Origin: Trichobilharzia szidati
Lineage: Eukaryota; Platyhelminthes; Trematoda; Strigeidida; Schistosomatidae
NCBI GenBank assembly: GCA_944472155.2
Contig: OX235279.1
Coordinates: 151,116,199-151,180,198, forward strand
DNA: 64,000 nt
Reading direction: 5' to 3'
The notes beneath the pieces are model-generated. The model made no database searches. It saw only the letters and a list, made by a program, of their open reading frames with translations, and was not told where the DNA came from. The first letter of the stretch is position 1. Each line of letters begins with the position of its first letter. A program made the position numbers and the translations under genes. Shown here in pieces: positions 43,715 through 56,044 of the stretch.

Positions 43715-44271
43715 TCAATTATAATCACATGACTTTGACACTTGAGTTTTATAGTTTTCTTTGTTCTCTCCTATTTGTCGTTTGGATAGTAGAATTTTCC
43801 AGATATCGGGGACAGGTGATGAATCATTCCTATTACATGTATTTGTAGTTGATTCGATAAACAATGCTTCTGTTATCAATATCTCCCTCCACCTTGTGAC
43901 ATTAGATTTTAAAAATTTCATCCTATCCCATACTATTGTATGGTTGTGTGCAGTTGCATATAGTGCTACAGCTGAACTATTCTCTAGATTCCTCATCTTA
44001 TTCGGGTCAACCAATCTAGATTTTGCTAGGTTTTTATGTTCTGCTAGTCTGACTGCCCCTGTTCTACTAGTTTGACCTATGTATTTGACCTGACAATCAT
44101 TCCAGCAGGGTATTAGATAAACTGAATTGTTTTGTTTTAAAGGCTCCACAGGATCCTTTAACCGACAAAGCTTGTTTCTAATGTTGTATCTTTGAAAAAC
44201 AATGTTGACTGCTATCTTATAATTAGCGGTACTAGTATTATTATAGTCTTGGGTGTTTCCTGATGCAGGCT
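43715..44271 (-). mobile_element. Penelope-like element: linker and GIY-YIG endonuclease domain
   Basis: A single open frame of about 185 codons. It begins SGNTQDYNNTSTANYKIA, then NIVFQRYNIRNKLCRLKDPVEP, then the GIY-YIG core: SVYLIPCWNDCQVKYIGQTSRTG, RLAEHKNLAKSR, then SAVALYATAHNHTIVWDRMKFLK and WREILITEALFIESTTNTCN. The second tyrosine motif (KYIGQT), arginine, histidine and glutamate of the fold are present. This is the C-terminal endonuclease of an endonuclease-bearing Penelope-like element (Cercyon-like in schistosomes). The reverse transcriptase is missing. It is one of the least decayed coding pieces here. Confidence 0.85.
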
Positions 44272-44274
44272 AGT

Positions 44275-45830
44275 GAAAGAAACATCACCTAGTTCATTGA
44301 TTCGTTCCTAGTCCCAGGAAACAGGACATGTCAAGGGTGGAGTTAGTAAACTCAATCCATAAGAAAAAAGCAACCCCATTCCTATTGAAACTTTAAAGTA
44401 CAGAGGAAAACAATACCTGATAGTATATCTTGGTTTAAGGTGGTTCCCTAAGGGTCAACGATTTATAATCGATTTCTGTTTTTGGTGATCACTTTTCATA
44501 GAAGTATTTTAAGAGCTGTCGGTAAAAACAAACACTGGCGCATGTGTTATTTAATAAACTGTTCGAGTAGTGATTGAATTTTTGTATTGATTAGATCTCT
44601 GATTAGTAATCACTATGATATTTTCTTTTTTTGCAAAATATTTACTGAGTTCCATGGGAGTCTATGCTAATTTATTTTATTTTTTGCATATTTTTAGCAA
44701 ATTTCTAGAACTGATCAAAGTAAATGTAGGTTGACAGATTTTTCAGTCTAATGCTGAAAATCAATAAAGAAACAGCTTTACACCGACAATGTATAAGTCC
44801 TGCGTTTTCTGTTACTAGACGTGGTGTTATATTTTCTGAGTTATTTCAATTTTACATGGAGTATATTAGTCATTTATTGATTATTACTATTGTTTATTTG
44901 TTTTTCATTATTAAATTGTAGGGATTCAATATAGCTTTCATCACGAATCTACGTCCATTAGAAAACCACTGGACGTGTCCACCATGTTTGGTACTCTTCA
45001 AGGAATACGAACCCACAACCTCATCAGAGCTTGAAGCTGACAACATCAAGTTACGAGATCAGGCTGTCAATCAGCTAGACACTGTAAAGAGATTTCTAAT
45101 CATACATGAATTTCGGTTTCTGTCATTTATTATTACTGTTATTAGTATTATTATTGATTTATTGATTTATTATCATGCCTCACATTGTCCACTATTTAAA
45201 TGCATTTTTGTTGATTTGAAAAAAGCAGTACAATGTAAATAAATTACAAACTGAAAAGATTCAATACTTATTCCATATTTCTACAAAATTCCATTGTCCT
45301 TAAAAAGCTTTTTTTAGAATTTTTTGAGAAAACGAAGAAAGAGAAAGAGAACAAAGAATGTGATTATGGAAACCAGTACTTTCATTTGCAGAACACATTT
45401 CTTTGTGTTGTTTACTTTATATATTTGTAATAAGTGAGAAGATGTGAGTTGTATTCAAATTTTCATTTTCTTTTTTTTCATTTTAAAATGTAAATGTACT
45501 AAATAGTTGGAAGATTAATGGCTACTCAGTAATGTGTAGTTTTTATTTTATAAATTCCTCAGATATCGCAATTGTAGTACCAGTGTAGTGTAGTATTACC
45601 TATTGTCAGGTGTCAAGTATCTAGGTGTTTGGTTGATTTTAAGGCAAATTTCTTCACGAACTCAAATCCTTTGGAGAAGCGATGAGAACCGGTGAATGTT
45701 CAATGGTTGTTTCGGTTTGGTTCGATATTCTTCAGAAAAACGAACCCCCTGAACACATGAGGGATCAGAAGTCAGAGCTGTTCGACTATTGGTTTCGAAC
45801 CCATTATTAGTGAATATCTACTTTCCCACC
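44275..45830. other. No gene recognised
   Basis: AT-rich. A segment near 44365-44410 (GCAACCCCATTCCTATTGAAAC) recurs near 33305-33345 as an unclassified repeat. Around 44930-45070 there are weak remnants of family A SINE sequence. Confidence 0.4.
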
Positions 45831-45839
45831 TCATAACCT

Positions 45840-46215
45840 CAAGTTTAATCATAAGTCGATATCAGATAGAGAAACACTGAAAGCTACCTGGGAGTACTAG
45901 ACAGCTGTTTCGTCGTAGTTTGAGACTCGCCGGCAGAATGGACCCACCGCAGGGGTTCGAGCCCAGGACCTTCTGATTACAAGTCAAGCTTGTAGACCAT
46001 TCGTCTACTGAGACCCGACTCAATGGCCAACCGATGAATTCTGACTTCTACTAATTCGTGATTTTAGCGTTATCGCAAGCCAGTGTCATGCTCACTCCCG
46101 ACCAAGTGGACTCTGCTGGTCATGACTTCTCACTAGAACTACAGTCAGCCTCGTCCTGTAGCTAGTCACCAGCGAGCATCAGAATGCGTTTCAAGAGTTA
46201 GTTTGTAGGGATTTT
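45840..46215 (-). mobile_element. Hammerhead-SINE family A, long subtype, near full length
   Basis: Minus unit with upstream body (GCTCGCTGGTGACTAGC start near 46180), tRNA-like head (B box GGCTCGAACCCC), hammerhead region about 45888-45940 (core CCGGCGA, dead) and 3' body. A family A tail (TTTGTAGGGATTTT) abuts the 5' start at about 46195-46215, a tail-to-head junction like that at 15150-15210. Confidence 0.78.
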
Positions 46216-46659
46216 CCCACTAAATTTGCGAATGAGGAACAATATTTCTTCAAATTAGATATGGTAATGTCAAACCTATTATTACATGGGATACATTACT
46301 GCTTCACTTGAGCAGCATGTGAAGTGAAGGCTTACAGTTCCCCTTGCATACTTGATTGCCAAATATGGTATAAAACAGGGCATAGACTGTATTCAAAGAA
46401 TTCTCTACTTGAATTGTGTAATTTTCCAAATTATTGACATCAGTTTCTCTGTTGCAACTTCTGTCATAACCAAATCAACGAGTATTTTTAAAGATTATTT
46501 TTACTTCTGAAGTTCAGAATATTTTTCAAATTAAGGCTCAGTTTCAGGGGCACATTATAATCATGTCTAGATCCCTACAAACTTATCTACGCACATGAAG
46601 TAATCGAGTAAAATGGAGCATAAATATTAGACTGGCTAAGAAGTTATCAAACGGAATGA

Positions 46660-47325
46660 TAGTAACCAAGATCAGAGAAGAAAGAATTTTATATAAGCTT
46701 AGATGAATATAGAGAAAACGGAGGTGATTAAAGTGGCCAACCAACAACAACAAGGACCAATCACCCCCAACGGAAGAAATTTGAAAGAGATCGCGCACTT
46801 CGCTTATCGGGCTAGGTAGCATCGTTCTACCACAGGCCATCCACATGGATGAAGATGTCCAGACCAGAATCGGAAAGGCGTGACAGACCTTCATCACTCT
46901 AAAATTAGTTTTGAAGTCCTCTGCACTCGGCATAAAGAACCAATTTAGAGCTTCAGGCTTTCATCAACAGCCACCTTCGCTAGTTCCGTAGTCAACATCA
47001 GATTGCCAGAAAGAATTAGCAAACAAGAAACTCTGAGAACCAAGCAACCAGGAATCTATCCATTCAACAAAAGTGACGAGGAAAGCAGAGATGGATTGGA
47101 TACACGCTGATGAGACCGATGGGGGATATCATGTGCCAGGCCATATCTCTAGCAGAACCCGAATGGAAGTGACTAGTTGAGCGTGGTTCTGAGGGTGAAA
47201 TGGATGAGATCGTGTGATGAAGAAATGAAAGCTTATAGTCCATAGTGGTGCCAGGACTGTAGAAAGCAGGATGAAATGCGATGTGTTGTTGTAATCCTAT
47301 GTTCCACTCGGAACCCAAAAACGAT
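46660..47325 (+). mobile_element. RTE-type LINE 3' part, decayed
   Basis: Follows the RTE order: a MNIEKTEVIKVANQQQQ block, FERDRALRLSG-like degraded YLGS region, RLPERISKQETLR, RKQRWIGYTLMRPMGD-like, and a 3' signature CCTATGTTCCACTCGGAACCC at 47296-47316. Frames are broken throughout. Confidence 0.78.
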
Positions 47326-47620
47326 CATGTTTACTTTTGCAATGTGATTAAAATTCTCCAAATTAATCATCAAGAATACGTAACGAAGCAAAAAGCACCG
47401 GAATTAATAAAAATCCTTTTAAACCACAAAGTCCTACAGGATGGATATCGTAAGGTTCTGTACGAAAGAATAGGCCACAAGGATCCACCATGTCAGGATT
47501 GAAGCAAATACATGCCAAAAGTTTTGTTTAGCGGTACTGGCACATAGCGAAATCTCAGAAGTGGAAATTCGTGGAAAATACTAATCAGTATGGTAGAGAG
47601 AAATCAACAGAAAGTTCAAC

Positions 47621-48602
47621 AAAGATATCTTTCCCATGATTTCATCCTCAAAAGCTGTACAACTGAATTTACATACCTAAGTTTACATACATACAATTAT
47701 TATTACCTAATTCCACATAATAACGAAGGAGATTACATGTGGTAATAATTGTCGACTTGATATGAAAATGTGGTGTGAATATAGACTACAAGAGACTTAG
47801 AAACAATATTACACAGGATTCGAAAATAGTTGCGTAATATGCAAAACTGATTTTAACGAGGACATGTGTAGACGTAATGTATATATAAACCAACTGAAAT
47901 AATAACTTTTATAACTAAAGATGAAAAGTAATGAAGGTAGTCGAACAGAACAAGATCGTTGGTAAATGTAGGGGTTGGACTACTTTCTTTAAAACAAATA
48001 TCATCGGGTTTTCGATGTTTATGGCAAGGGCTTCTGTAATAGAAAGAAGCAGGGAACACACTGTCTTTGGTAGATTTTTGTTCACTTTTTAAATGACTCT
48101 GAATGATAAATCAGTTAAGATGCTATGATAGCTATGCTGATGAGGTGTTCAGTAATGGCGCTTGTGACTGAACCAGTGCCTCCTCTTTCCAGACAGGCTA
48201 GATAATGTTTCGCTATCACGTTTTGAAAACTTCCCTCAAAGAACGACCTGTGTATCCAACTCCGGAGGAGCAGGTGAAGTGATTTATGCACACTTGAGTT
48301 GTTATATGTGTGAGTTTATCCTCCACATTGCCTAGAAACAGTAGGCGGCTAGAGAACATCACTTTTAGTATAGCTTCAAGAAAGGTTTTCTCTAGGGAAC
48401 CAATCCTGTGTATGGTTGTTTCTAAGCCTCTTGTAATCTATTTTCACACCAAATTTTCATATCAAGTCGACAATTATTACCACATGTAATCTCCTTCATT
48501 ATTATGTGGAATTAGGTAATAATAATTGTATGTATGTAAACTTAGGTATGTAGATGCAGTAGTACAGCTTTTGAGGATGAAATCATGGGGAAGATATCTT
48601 TT
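47621..48602 (-). mobile_element. Penelope-like element fragment inside ~200-bp inverted arms
   Basis: Bases 47621-47822 and 48396-48602 are reverse complements at high identity. Between and partly within them, the minus strand encodes a GIY-YIG domain: LEKTFLEAILKVMFSSRLLFLGNVEDKL, then VCINHFTCSSGVGYTGRSLREVFK, then after stops and frame changes an AITEHLISIAI-like block and an EALAINIENPMIFVLKK-like end. Organisation matches the locus at 413-1161: truncated GIY-YIG end between inverted repeats. Confidence 0.8.
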
Positions 48603-48649
48603 CTGAGCTTCTTGTTCTCTTCTCTCTAGAAGCTGAAATTTACAAGCCG

Positions 48650-48830
48650 TTGAATCCCAAACCAATGGATGAATTGCCAACGAGCTTGCCTGGTAACCCT
48701 GATGTCCTGGTATTGATCCCAGGTAAGTTAATGGGTGCGCGCTGGTAAACACTTCCAAACTAGGATGCAACAGGTGTACAGTGTTCCCGCTTTTCAAAGT
48801 ATATCTGGATGATATCGGTTCCAGACAAAA
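48650..48830 (+). mobile_element. Hammerhead-SINE family A, decayed
   Basis: Head remnant with GGTATTGATCCC B-box-like sequence, then a hammerhead outline (GCGCGCTGGTAAACACTTCC..AGGATGCAACAGG) with the core lost. Confidence 0.6.
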
Positions 48831-49500
48831 TCTACACTGAAACCGACATTAGTAAAATGTAAATCATCATGTTTGCGATTCCACTAGCTGCCTTAAAATG
48901 TGAATAACCACGAATAAGTTGACCATCATCTCATCAACAAATTCTTTAGTAATGTATACAAATTCCTGACTAAGTACAACCTTACATAAAGATAATAAAT
49001 TTTAAGTAACTTCATAATTTAAACAATTCAATTTTTCAACTTTAAAAATTTCTTCAATAAATAAAAGGAAGGAATTCTACCAAACCAAAATCTTTTAAAT
49101 ACTTATTTAAATCACTTATGATAATGTATATTGTTTCATTATTAATATTATTTGAATTTTGTTCCATTGGACATTGAACACACACTTAAACAACATTTTT
49201 TTGGGTAGAAAACATCTCTAGATGATATCGTACTTTAATCTAAGTGTAGAGTATAATTGCAAAACAGTTATGCATTTTTCACATTCTGATGAAAAATAAT
49301 AAAGAGATGAAAAGGAGTAAGCGTTACAGCACTTCTGAAATGAGTCACTGTAGGCTAAGCACTGATGTACTCAGACACAAATAAAGTAAACTGCTTTCTA
49401 ATGTGTAAATCACTTAAATCTAGCTGATAAGCACTATTTAGCTGACATGAGTGATTTCCAACTACTTATACTGAACAGAATTTTGTCTAACACATACTTA
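48830..49500. other. No gene recognised
   Basis: AT-rich, unassigned sequence. An RTE 3' tip in minus orientation follows at about 49525-49565. Confidence 0.4.
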
Positions 49501-49589
49501 TCTTTTAGATTCTATTATATTATTATACCCTTAGGTTGGAAGTGGAACATATGGCTTCAGAGGTATGTCGAAACTTCACTCTTCTTCTT

Positions 49590-50345
49590 TCTTTTTTGAC
49601 ATAGAACTTTGCACATTTGTGCGGCAATTCAAGTCGCCATACTTCACTCAGCACACAAAGCAAGATAAGAAAGTAGGAGAAATGCATAATATAGATAGTA
49701 AACAGAGGTGAGAGGCAAAGGTATAGTAGTAACGAAGAACAAAACAGATTAGTTGGAAATCATAAGTCACAAGGAGTGGATGCATCTGCGCCATTGAGAA
49801 CGATTTTGAGCCATGTCACCAATTGTTTCCAACCACTGATTTTTACCGTCCCCAGGACCCAAACCAGGAGGTCTACACCTTCCTACGTGTCTTAGACTAA
49901 CTGATGTAGATTTCATTGACTGTTGCCGTGTTTCTGTTTGACCACCGCTAGCTCTTTTCCAGCCTGGCCCTAAATCAGCTAACATTGCCCGTCGAGGAAG
50001 GCAATGACTAGGCATATGTAGCACATGTCCTAACCATCTCAGTCGATGTAATTTCACAGTCTCGTCGATTGATTTCCCCGCCTTACCTAGCACTCGACGC
50101 CTAACCTCAATATTGCTCACCTTATTATACCACTTCACATGGGAGATAGAACGCAGACACCTATGATCGAAGACAGCTGATCTTTTCATGTCTTCCGCTC
50201 TCAATGGGCAGGTCTCACAGCCATAAAGGAGGACGGAGCGGACTGTTGAGCAGTACACACGCCCTTTGGTCGATAGCTGAATATCACGTCTACGCCAGAG
50301 ACGGCGTAAACTGGCATATGCGAAACTAGCCCTCTGTATTCGTAC
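49590..50345 (-). mobile_element. RTE2-family LINE 3' part
   Basis: The minus strand encodes VSVRIQRASFAYASLRRLWRR, DIQLSTKGRVYCSTVRSVLLYG, CETCPLRAEDMKRSAVFDHRCLRSISHVKWYNK, EVRRRVLGKAG, LHRLRWLGHVLHMPSHCLPRRA, and, at the end, DMAQNRSQWRRCIHSL at about 49767. The order is that of the RTE post-RT domain but the sequence is clearly distinct from the FADD-bearing family at 36376. Its 3' UTR continues to about 49590. Confidence 0.85.
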
Positions 50346-50419
50346 TGAAACTTCACTCTGCTCCTAGCAGTCTTTTCTAGCCACATTCACGATTGCCCAT
50401 AAGCTGTTATCTCCTTCTC

Positions 50420-51110
50420 ACGTGATCTCCAGTATTTCACCTTGACACTGATCCCCTTAGACTTCTCTCAATCATCGTGATTAGCCCCTTTTTCCTATAT
50501 AAGATAACTCCACCACCTTTGTCTTCTCCTTTTTCACTTGAAGTCCTGTCTTTATTGCTTATGCTGCTAACGTGTTCGTTTTTACCTGTAAATGGTCGAG
50601 CTTTTTGTGTGACACTAGACAAATGTTTTATAGTATCTTTTGTCAGTTCAACTTATGCACCTCTTCTCACTCGTCAGTTCACTGCAGTTAGACAGAAGAT
50701 AGGTAATAGTCAGCATGATGTTCCTAAACCTGTCATCATTTCAAGGACTTCACTGAGCCTATTATTGTGGGTCGTATGAATTGTGGAATGTGCATGTGGA
50801 TGTTGAAACAAGTTTATGCATACTTGGACACTGTTCCGGAAGTTTCCAAATTATTTCGTAAACGACGTTATCAAATATCTTTTCAAACTGATGAAGTTGT
50901 CGTAGAGATTTGACTATCATTTTATTCTTGGTTCGCTGATGATGCATAGCCTTGGGATTTGATCTACACATAATTTGCTTTTCCCCTGGCCTGAATACTG
51001 CATGGAAAGCACCTTTTAGTCTGTTCAGGATGATATATTTTGCGTGAAGTGGACTGGAGTATGTTTTCATGCCAGGTCTTGTAAAAGCTTAAGTTGCCTT
51101 TCTTTGGGCG
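50420..51110 (-). mobile_element. RTE-type LINE, RT fragment, strongly decayed
   Basis: Minus-strand blocks: GAFHAVFRPGEKQIMCRSNPKAMHHQ and LRQLHQFEKIFDNVVYEIIWKL (RT motif A region; DFEKAFDS degraded) at about 51020-50840. Then a TQKARPFTGK..TSSEKGEDKG frame is antiphase to the LQVKTNKL..TGLQV region near 50590-50500. Confidence 0.68.
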
Positions 51111-51129
51111 TTTGACCAAGCAGCCATTC

Positions 51130-51300
51130 TTGCAGTCGATGCTTAAGGAGCATGTGAAATCGAGGAAATCGTGAAAGGGGGAGGAGGAGAATGTGACAAC
51201 CTATCGGAAATCTTTGGGCCAGCTAAAGAAAACAGAACAAAGTGGAGCTGGGCTATTGAAGCCCTATGTTCCATTTAGAACCCAAGTGAATAATATTGGT
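51130..51300 (+). mobile_element. RTE 3' tip, plus strand
   Basis: Ends with GAAGCCCTATGTTCCATTTAGAACCC and AATAATATT. It faces the decayed minus-strand RTE copy on its left. Confidence 0.65.
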
Positions 51301-51830
51301 GAATAAAGTTATGAAGCATCTGAATCCTTTTGGTAGCTGCAAAACGTAATGTTTAGGTCAAACACTTAACTCCTGAACTCTTTAGACTACGAATGATGAT
51401 CTATAAAAGAACCACGGAAAGATACAGACCGATCAACTGTCTTCAAAACTAGACTTAGAAAAACTTATTCAGATATACAGTAATGTAGACATGTGCCAAG
51501 ATTATTCTTTTAAATCTCCCATTGCTTTATTTTATTGTATTTAAATTTTTAGTTACTTCTGACATGTAGTCTCTTCGTACACGATATGGTGATGTTCTGA
51601 GGTCAACATGGAGTCATATGGCTGATGATGGCAAGGATAGTTATCCGGAAGACGCACTTCCTCATAATAGCCAAATTATATTAGAATCCGGGTTTTAGCA
51701 GAACCCCAGAAAAATATTTTTTCATTTGACCTTCAGTCATCTCCCATTTCACAATTACATAATAATCATTTTATTTCAGCGGTGATGGAATTTTAAGCAG
51801 AAAATCTACTCCTGATACAGTAAACATAAT
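51300..51830. other. No gene recognised
   Basis: Unassigned AT-rich segment. Confidence 0.4.
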
Positions 51831-53470
51831 TTGCTTTATTCCAGGACAGCACTTATGATAGAGTGTGGAATTCTCAGCATTCAATAAAATATAGCCTCTA
51901 ATTCACTCGACAACAGCAAAACCAAAAACAGAAAGTAATATTACAGGGTAGAGGTAACCGAAATTGATAATAGCAACTTTTTTGTCATTAGCAGTGACAA
52001 AAAAAGTCAAAAAATTACAAAAAGTGGAAAACGATGACAATAATAATGATTAATATCTAAAATTTTAAGATGATTGAAACAGTGTCACCATAAATCACAG
52101 GAGAAGGTAAGAGATCTAACTGTTTTGCTAATTACATAGTAGGTTATATGTTTCACTCTTAACACTATCTCTATCACATGGAGTGTGGGCCAAATAGGGT
52201 ACCACTGAGTTTTGTACTTAGTTGTGCGGACATATAACCTAATATAATAACTTCTGTTCCTATTTGTGTGGTGCAAGAGGATAGTTGTAAACATAGAAGG
52301 TGTTGAGAGTCAGGCAGTATGGGTTAAGACCATTTCCCACATGAGTTCAGGTGTCTGTCGTTTGCAAAAGTAACGAGTTGACTTAGTGGAACACCACTTG
52401 ACCCACTAACAACCTTAAATACCCTACACACAATGACGTAGTCCTTTCTGAGTAACCCAGAAAAGACTATGGGAGGGAAATAAGGAACGACAGGTAGGAT
52501 GCAAGAGTTAACAGATTGGAAAAGTAGAGGTTGAGTGGTTCTTGAGTGTCTTAACTCCTTAATGCATTAGATTAGTCGGAACACTTACTTAGAAATTGAC
52601 AAGATATGGGATGACCACGAAATGTTGGAGGAAAGGACCATTCACGGGTATTTAATGCTTGACTTAGTTTCTATTTCAGTGCCCTCTGTGCTACAAGCAT
52701 CATGTGAACGAACCAGTTCATTTAGATCACGTTTATTCCTGAAGGTTAAGTTAACTGTCTGACATTTGGGGGCATTTAACATAAGACTAATTAGCTTAGA
52801 TCACTGGCTGATGTCCGACAGAAGCTTTTCAGTTTGGAACAGCTGGACTGAGACAAAACTGGCAATTAGAAAGTCAGATACTCAGAGTATTCAACGAAGT
52901 CGATTTCATCCGAAATAGGTAAGTCATGTGAGAAGAAAGAGAAAAGAAGAGAATGGAGAACAGCACCTTAGGCGACACTGGGTTCGTAAAACAAGTCAGA
53001 GGAAGATTTGCTTTTACATACAGTATACTCACTCTGTTCGAGAAATAAGAATGCATACAGTTAACAGCCTAAGACTCCTTTTGTGTCAAGAAACTCTTGT
53101 GTGACAAAAAACATCCGGGTACAGAGTTGAAAGCGTATATGTACATCGAACATATTTATTCCCTTTGTCTAAACAGGAAACAATATTATGGATGTAAGAG
53201 AGCAGCAGCATCTAGAGTACTTCTGCCCTGTTTAATGGAAACTTTTGGGGTCATTAAAACATTTTAGTAAAGCTTCAAGGTTGAGTAGCAGTAATTTTTC
53301 TATTAATTTCAAAAAGGGAGAAGTAATTGCACTAGGTGTAAATTTAACAATAATACCATTACATGATTCAGGTACCAGGATAACTTTATTGTCTTTCAAT
53401 GCTACAGGTACAACATTACTAGAGATCAAAAGAGGTAACCACAAAATCTTTGATTTTTGTGCCAATTAAG
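51830..53470 (-). mobile_element. CR1/Jockey-like retrotransposon, longest copy, heavily decayed
   Basis: Minus-strand blocks in order: SSNVVPVALKDNK..ITSPFLKLIEKLL (RT N-terminal fingers region, 53465-53240), SYFSNRVSILYVKANLPLTC (region before motif B), degraded motif C near 52890, then thumb ARTTKYKT (52230-52205). The 3' UTR ends GGAATAAAGCAAATTATG at 51828-51845. It is the only copy here reaching the fingers domain. Stops are frequent. Confidence 0.8.
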
Positions 53471-54100
53471 TAATTTAGAGACAGTCATTTGATTTACGTT
53501 TCAATGCTTCATTGCTACTTCTTGCCACCCACTGTGATATCTTCGCTTGAATTTACGGTGGTAGTAAACAAAATAGCGATGAGTTGAAATATTTTATTTT
53601 TTGAAAATTGCGCGACTGAGAATAATACGATTTAATGACATATTTGATTGATTAAAACAAAAAACAAAAAGAATAAGTGAATGCATTAGTAGAAAACAAG
53701 GTTTTTCTGTAGCAAATAATTTAACCAGGCCTACCAACGAATTCAATAGAATGATACGTTCTACCTACATGTTAACGTGTTTTAGAAACATCAAAAAAAT
53801 CAATTTCTTATACAAGATAACATTCGTCTTTAAACAAAAATGTATTATTATTTAGTGAGTCAAATGAAAGTGCAAAAACAGTGTATTCATCTCCTTCTTA
53901 AACTTTTATATATACGCTTGAAATAGTCATGCTTATGAATATTATTTGTGCTCTTTTGTAATTATCATTGGTCCTACTGAGGCACATTTCTAGAAATTTC
54001 TGCCTTAATTTGAGTCTTTTGTGTAATATTTAAGTCGCTAGGGTAACCCTTCTCCGAAATATTGATTTCCAAGTGTCGGTGTTCGGGGATTTCATTATCT
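53470..54100. other. No gene recognised
   Basis: AT-rich. A weak family A hammerhead remnant may lie at about 54100-54240 (AAGAGTCTCGAATGCGGACTAAACG). Confidence 0.4.
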
Positions 54101-54268
54101 GGAAGTTAGATTTTGTTAGCAACCAACCCTCTAGTTATAGAACCATTGAATGGTGAACGCCAGTGTCTCATGAGTTATTTCTCCGAACTGCACAAGAGTC
54201 TCGAATGCGGACTAAACGTCAGTCCTCTCTGATGTTCTTCATTATTTCCCTACCTTGAGATTACTATT

Positions 54269-55015
54269 TCATTCTAAACACAGCAAAAATAAGCGAAATT
54301 TCAGTACTGAGGAATATACGAATAATAAAACCAAATTTATACATAGTACATCGTTTAATTTGAATAAGGCAAGAACAACAGTTTGTGCTGAATAAGGTCG
54401 TACCATCCTTGGTTTATCATCAACTGCATACAGCCTAAATAAATTATTAAGTTTATGTCCAGAACAATTTTTAACATACTTGCAAATGTTGCATGATTTC
54501 GGTTGACAGGAAGGCACCAAACGCAATAAACACTGCTCAGAAATTACACTTATATGGTTTTTATACAGAGAGCCCAAGTTTAAACAAAATTATGTGCTTG
54601 GATACAGACGCAAGTAGTCACGTAATAAATACAGGAAGTGAGTAAAATGATGAATGACTAATAAATTGAGTAACAATTTAGTGAGTTCAACTCAAGTCAT
54701 TGAAACAATAGACGATCAAAGTAACACTGTATCAAGGGGGGAGGTTAGAGCCAAAAATCACGTATTCAAATGAAAGAGACAGTAAAGACATTCAGTTACC
54801 AGGGAGCAGTGGAAGACTGTTAACTGTTAGCGACTGTCTCAGCCAACTTGAAGAGAACTGATCTATTTTATCTATTGGTAATTTTAAAGTATTCCGCGAT
54901 GTCCGCCTCATGACTCGTAGTGATGAGATGTCTGGCAATGGCACTGTTGTAAGCGTGTGTTCCCCTGAGATGTAAGCTTTTCGGTAAATATTCAGAAAAT
55001 GATGGGTGCACAATT
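54269..55015 (-). mobile_element. Probable Penelope-like fragments
   Basis: At 54970-54870 the minus strand encodes NSAIARHLITTSHEADIAEYFKI, which fits the C-terminal part of a GIY-YIG domain of Penelope-like elements (S.I..HL..T.H). Separately, 54577-54269 is open for 102 codons with LVPSCQPKSCNICKYVKNCSG, a C-x4-C-x2-C-x5-C cluster like the linker that precedes the GIY-YIG domain in such elements. The two pieces lie in the wrong order for one element, so at least two fragments are present. A host exon cannot be excluded for the cysteine piece. Confidence 0.55.
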
Positions 55016-55194
55016 CTTTGCTACTTAAATAAGTAAAATAATTTCGATAAAATTTAGAATTTGTACAGTCTTCTTTATCATCTCACTTAACTACAGTGTT
55101 ACAGAAAGTAATCTTGTAACCTAGTGATATCCAACATAAATTATTTAGAGCGTTGTGAAAATGGAACTTAGTAAAGTTCAAAACTCAAGTTGAA

Positions 55195-55420
55195 TTTAGA
55201 AGGTAAACAGTGAGAAGACCGCTGAGTGACACCACGTGCCATTCCATCGCTCGAGTAGAACCTGAATGAAGAACGACCAGCTTGGGGTGCTTCTGAAGCT
55301 GAAATGCAGGAGACCATGTAAGGAGGAGATAATAGCTTATAGGAATCAATCGTGCAGAGAGGAAATAGAGATGTACTGTTGAGGGACAGTGTTTCACTCG
55401 GAAACCAATATATATATATA
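55195..55420 (+). mobile_element. RTE 3' end remnant
   Basis: RRPLSDTTCHSIA-like block, then a degraded TWRRS segment (GGAGACCATGTAAGGAGGAG) and the 3' signature GTGTTTCACTCGGAAACC, followed by a TA microsatellite at 55410-55424. Confidence 0.65.
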
Positions 55421-56040
55421 TATATGAGTCTGAATTAATGAATTATTGTTACGCGTACTTTATATTCTTGTACCACTATGCTCCAATATCGAAATAACTG
55501 TTAATTTCTGTTCACTGTTATCCCGTGTGATCTCACTACTTTACTCACATAGACTTTAATTTGTCGTCTACAAATTACACAGTTCAGAGCGAAAATTCAC
55601 CAAGGGCTTCCTTTGAAAAACAAAACCAATGAGATTATAATGTGTTACCTACTAAGTAACATAAACGGCGGTCAAAAAGGCAAGCCAGCCACAAATACGC
55701 ATCAGAAACTACCCATAGCTAGCCAGAGTGAATTGATTTAACCACTGAACGTCTGTTTTCCGTTCGCTTGGGGTCAAAATTTCTCAGTGACAACGAACAT
55801 ATTTTGATTTAGATTACAAACTACACGATTTGTGACTATCTACTTATTCAGACAGATGAAATAGGCTTCAGGAAAGGGGGAAAACCTGTCTGGTGTTTAC
55901 AGGATTTCTATTTGACCAGTACTTCTAGCAGCCTACCACTTATAGGAATCAGCTGTTTTTATCGTCTCTTAAATTGCACACTTATTCAAGTAGTTTGAAA
56001 AGGTAGTTTCGTTGAATCTTAATTAATAATTCTGATTATT
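55420..56040. other. No gene; third copy of an unclassified repeat
   Basis: About 55660-55800 resembles the repeats at 5640-5860 and 35040-35260 (CTGAACGTCTG..GTTCGCTTGGGG). Otherwise unassigned. Confidence 0.4.
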
Positions 56041-56044
56041 TTAG

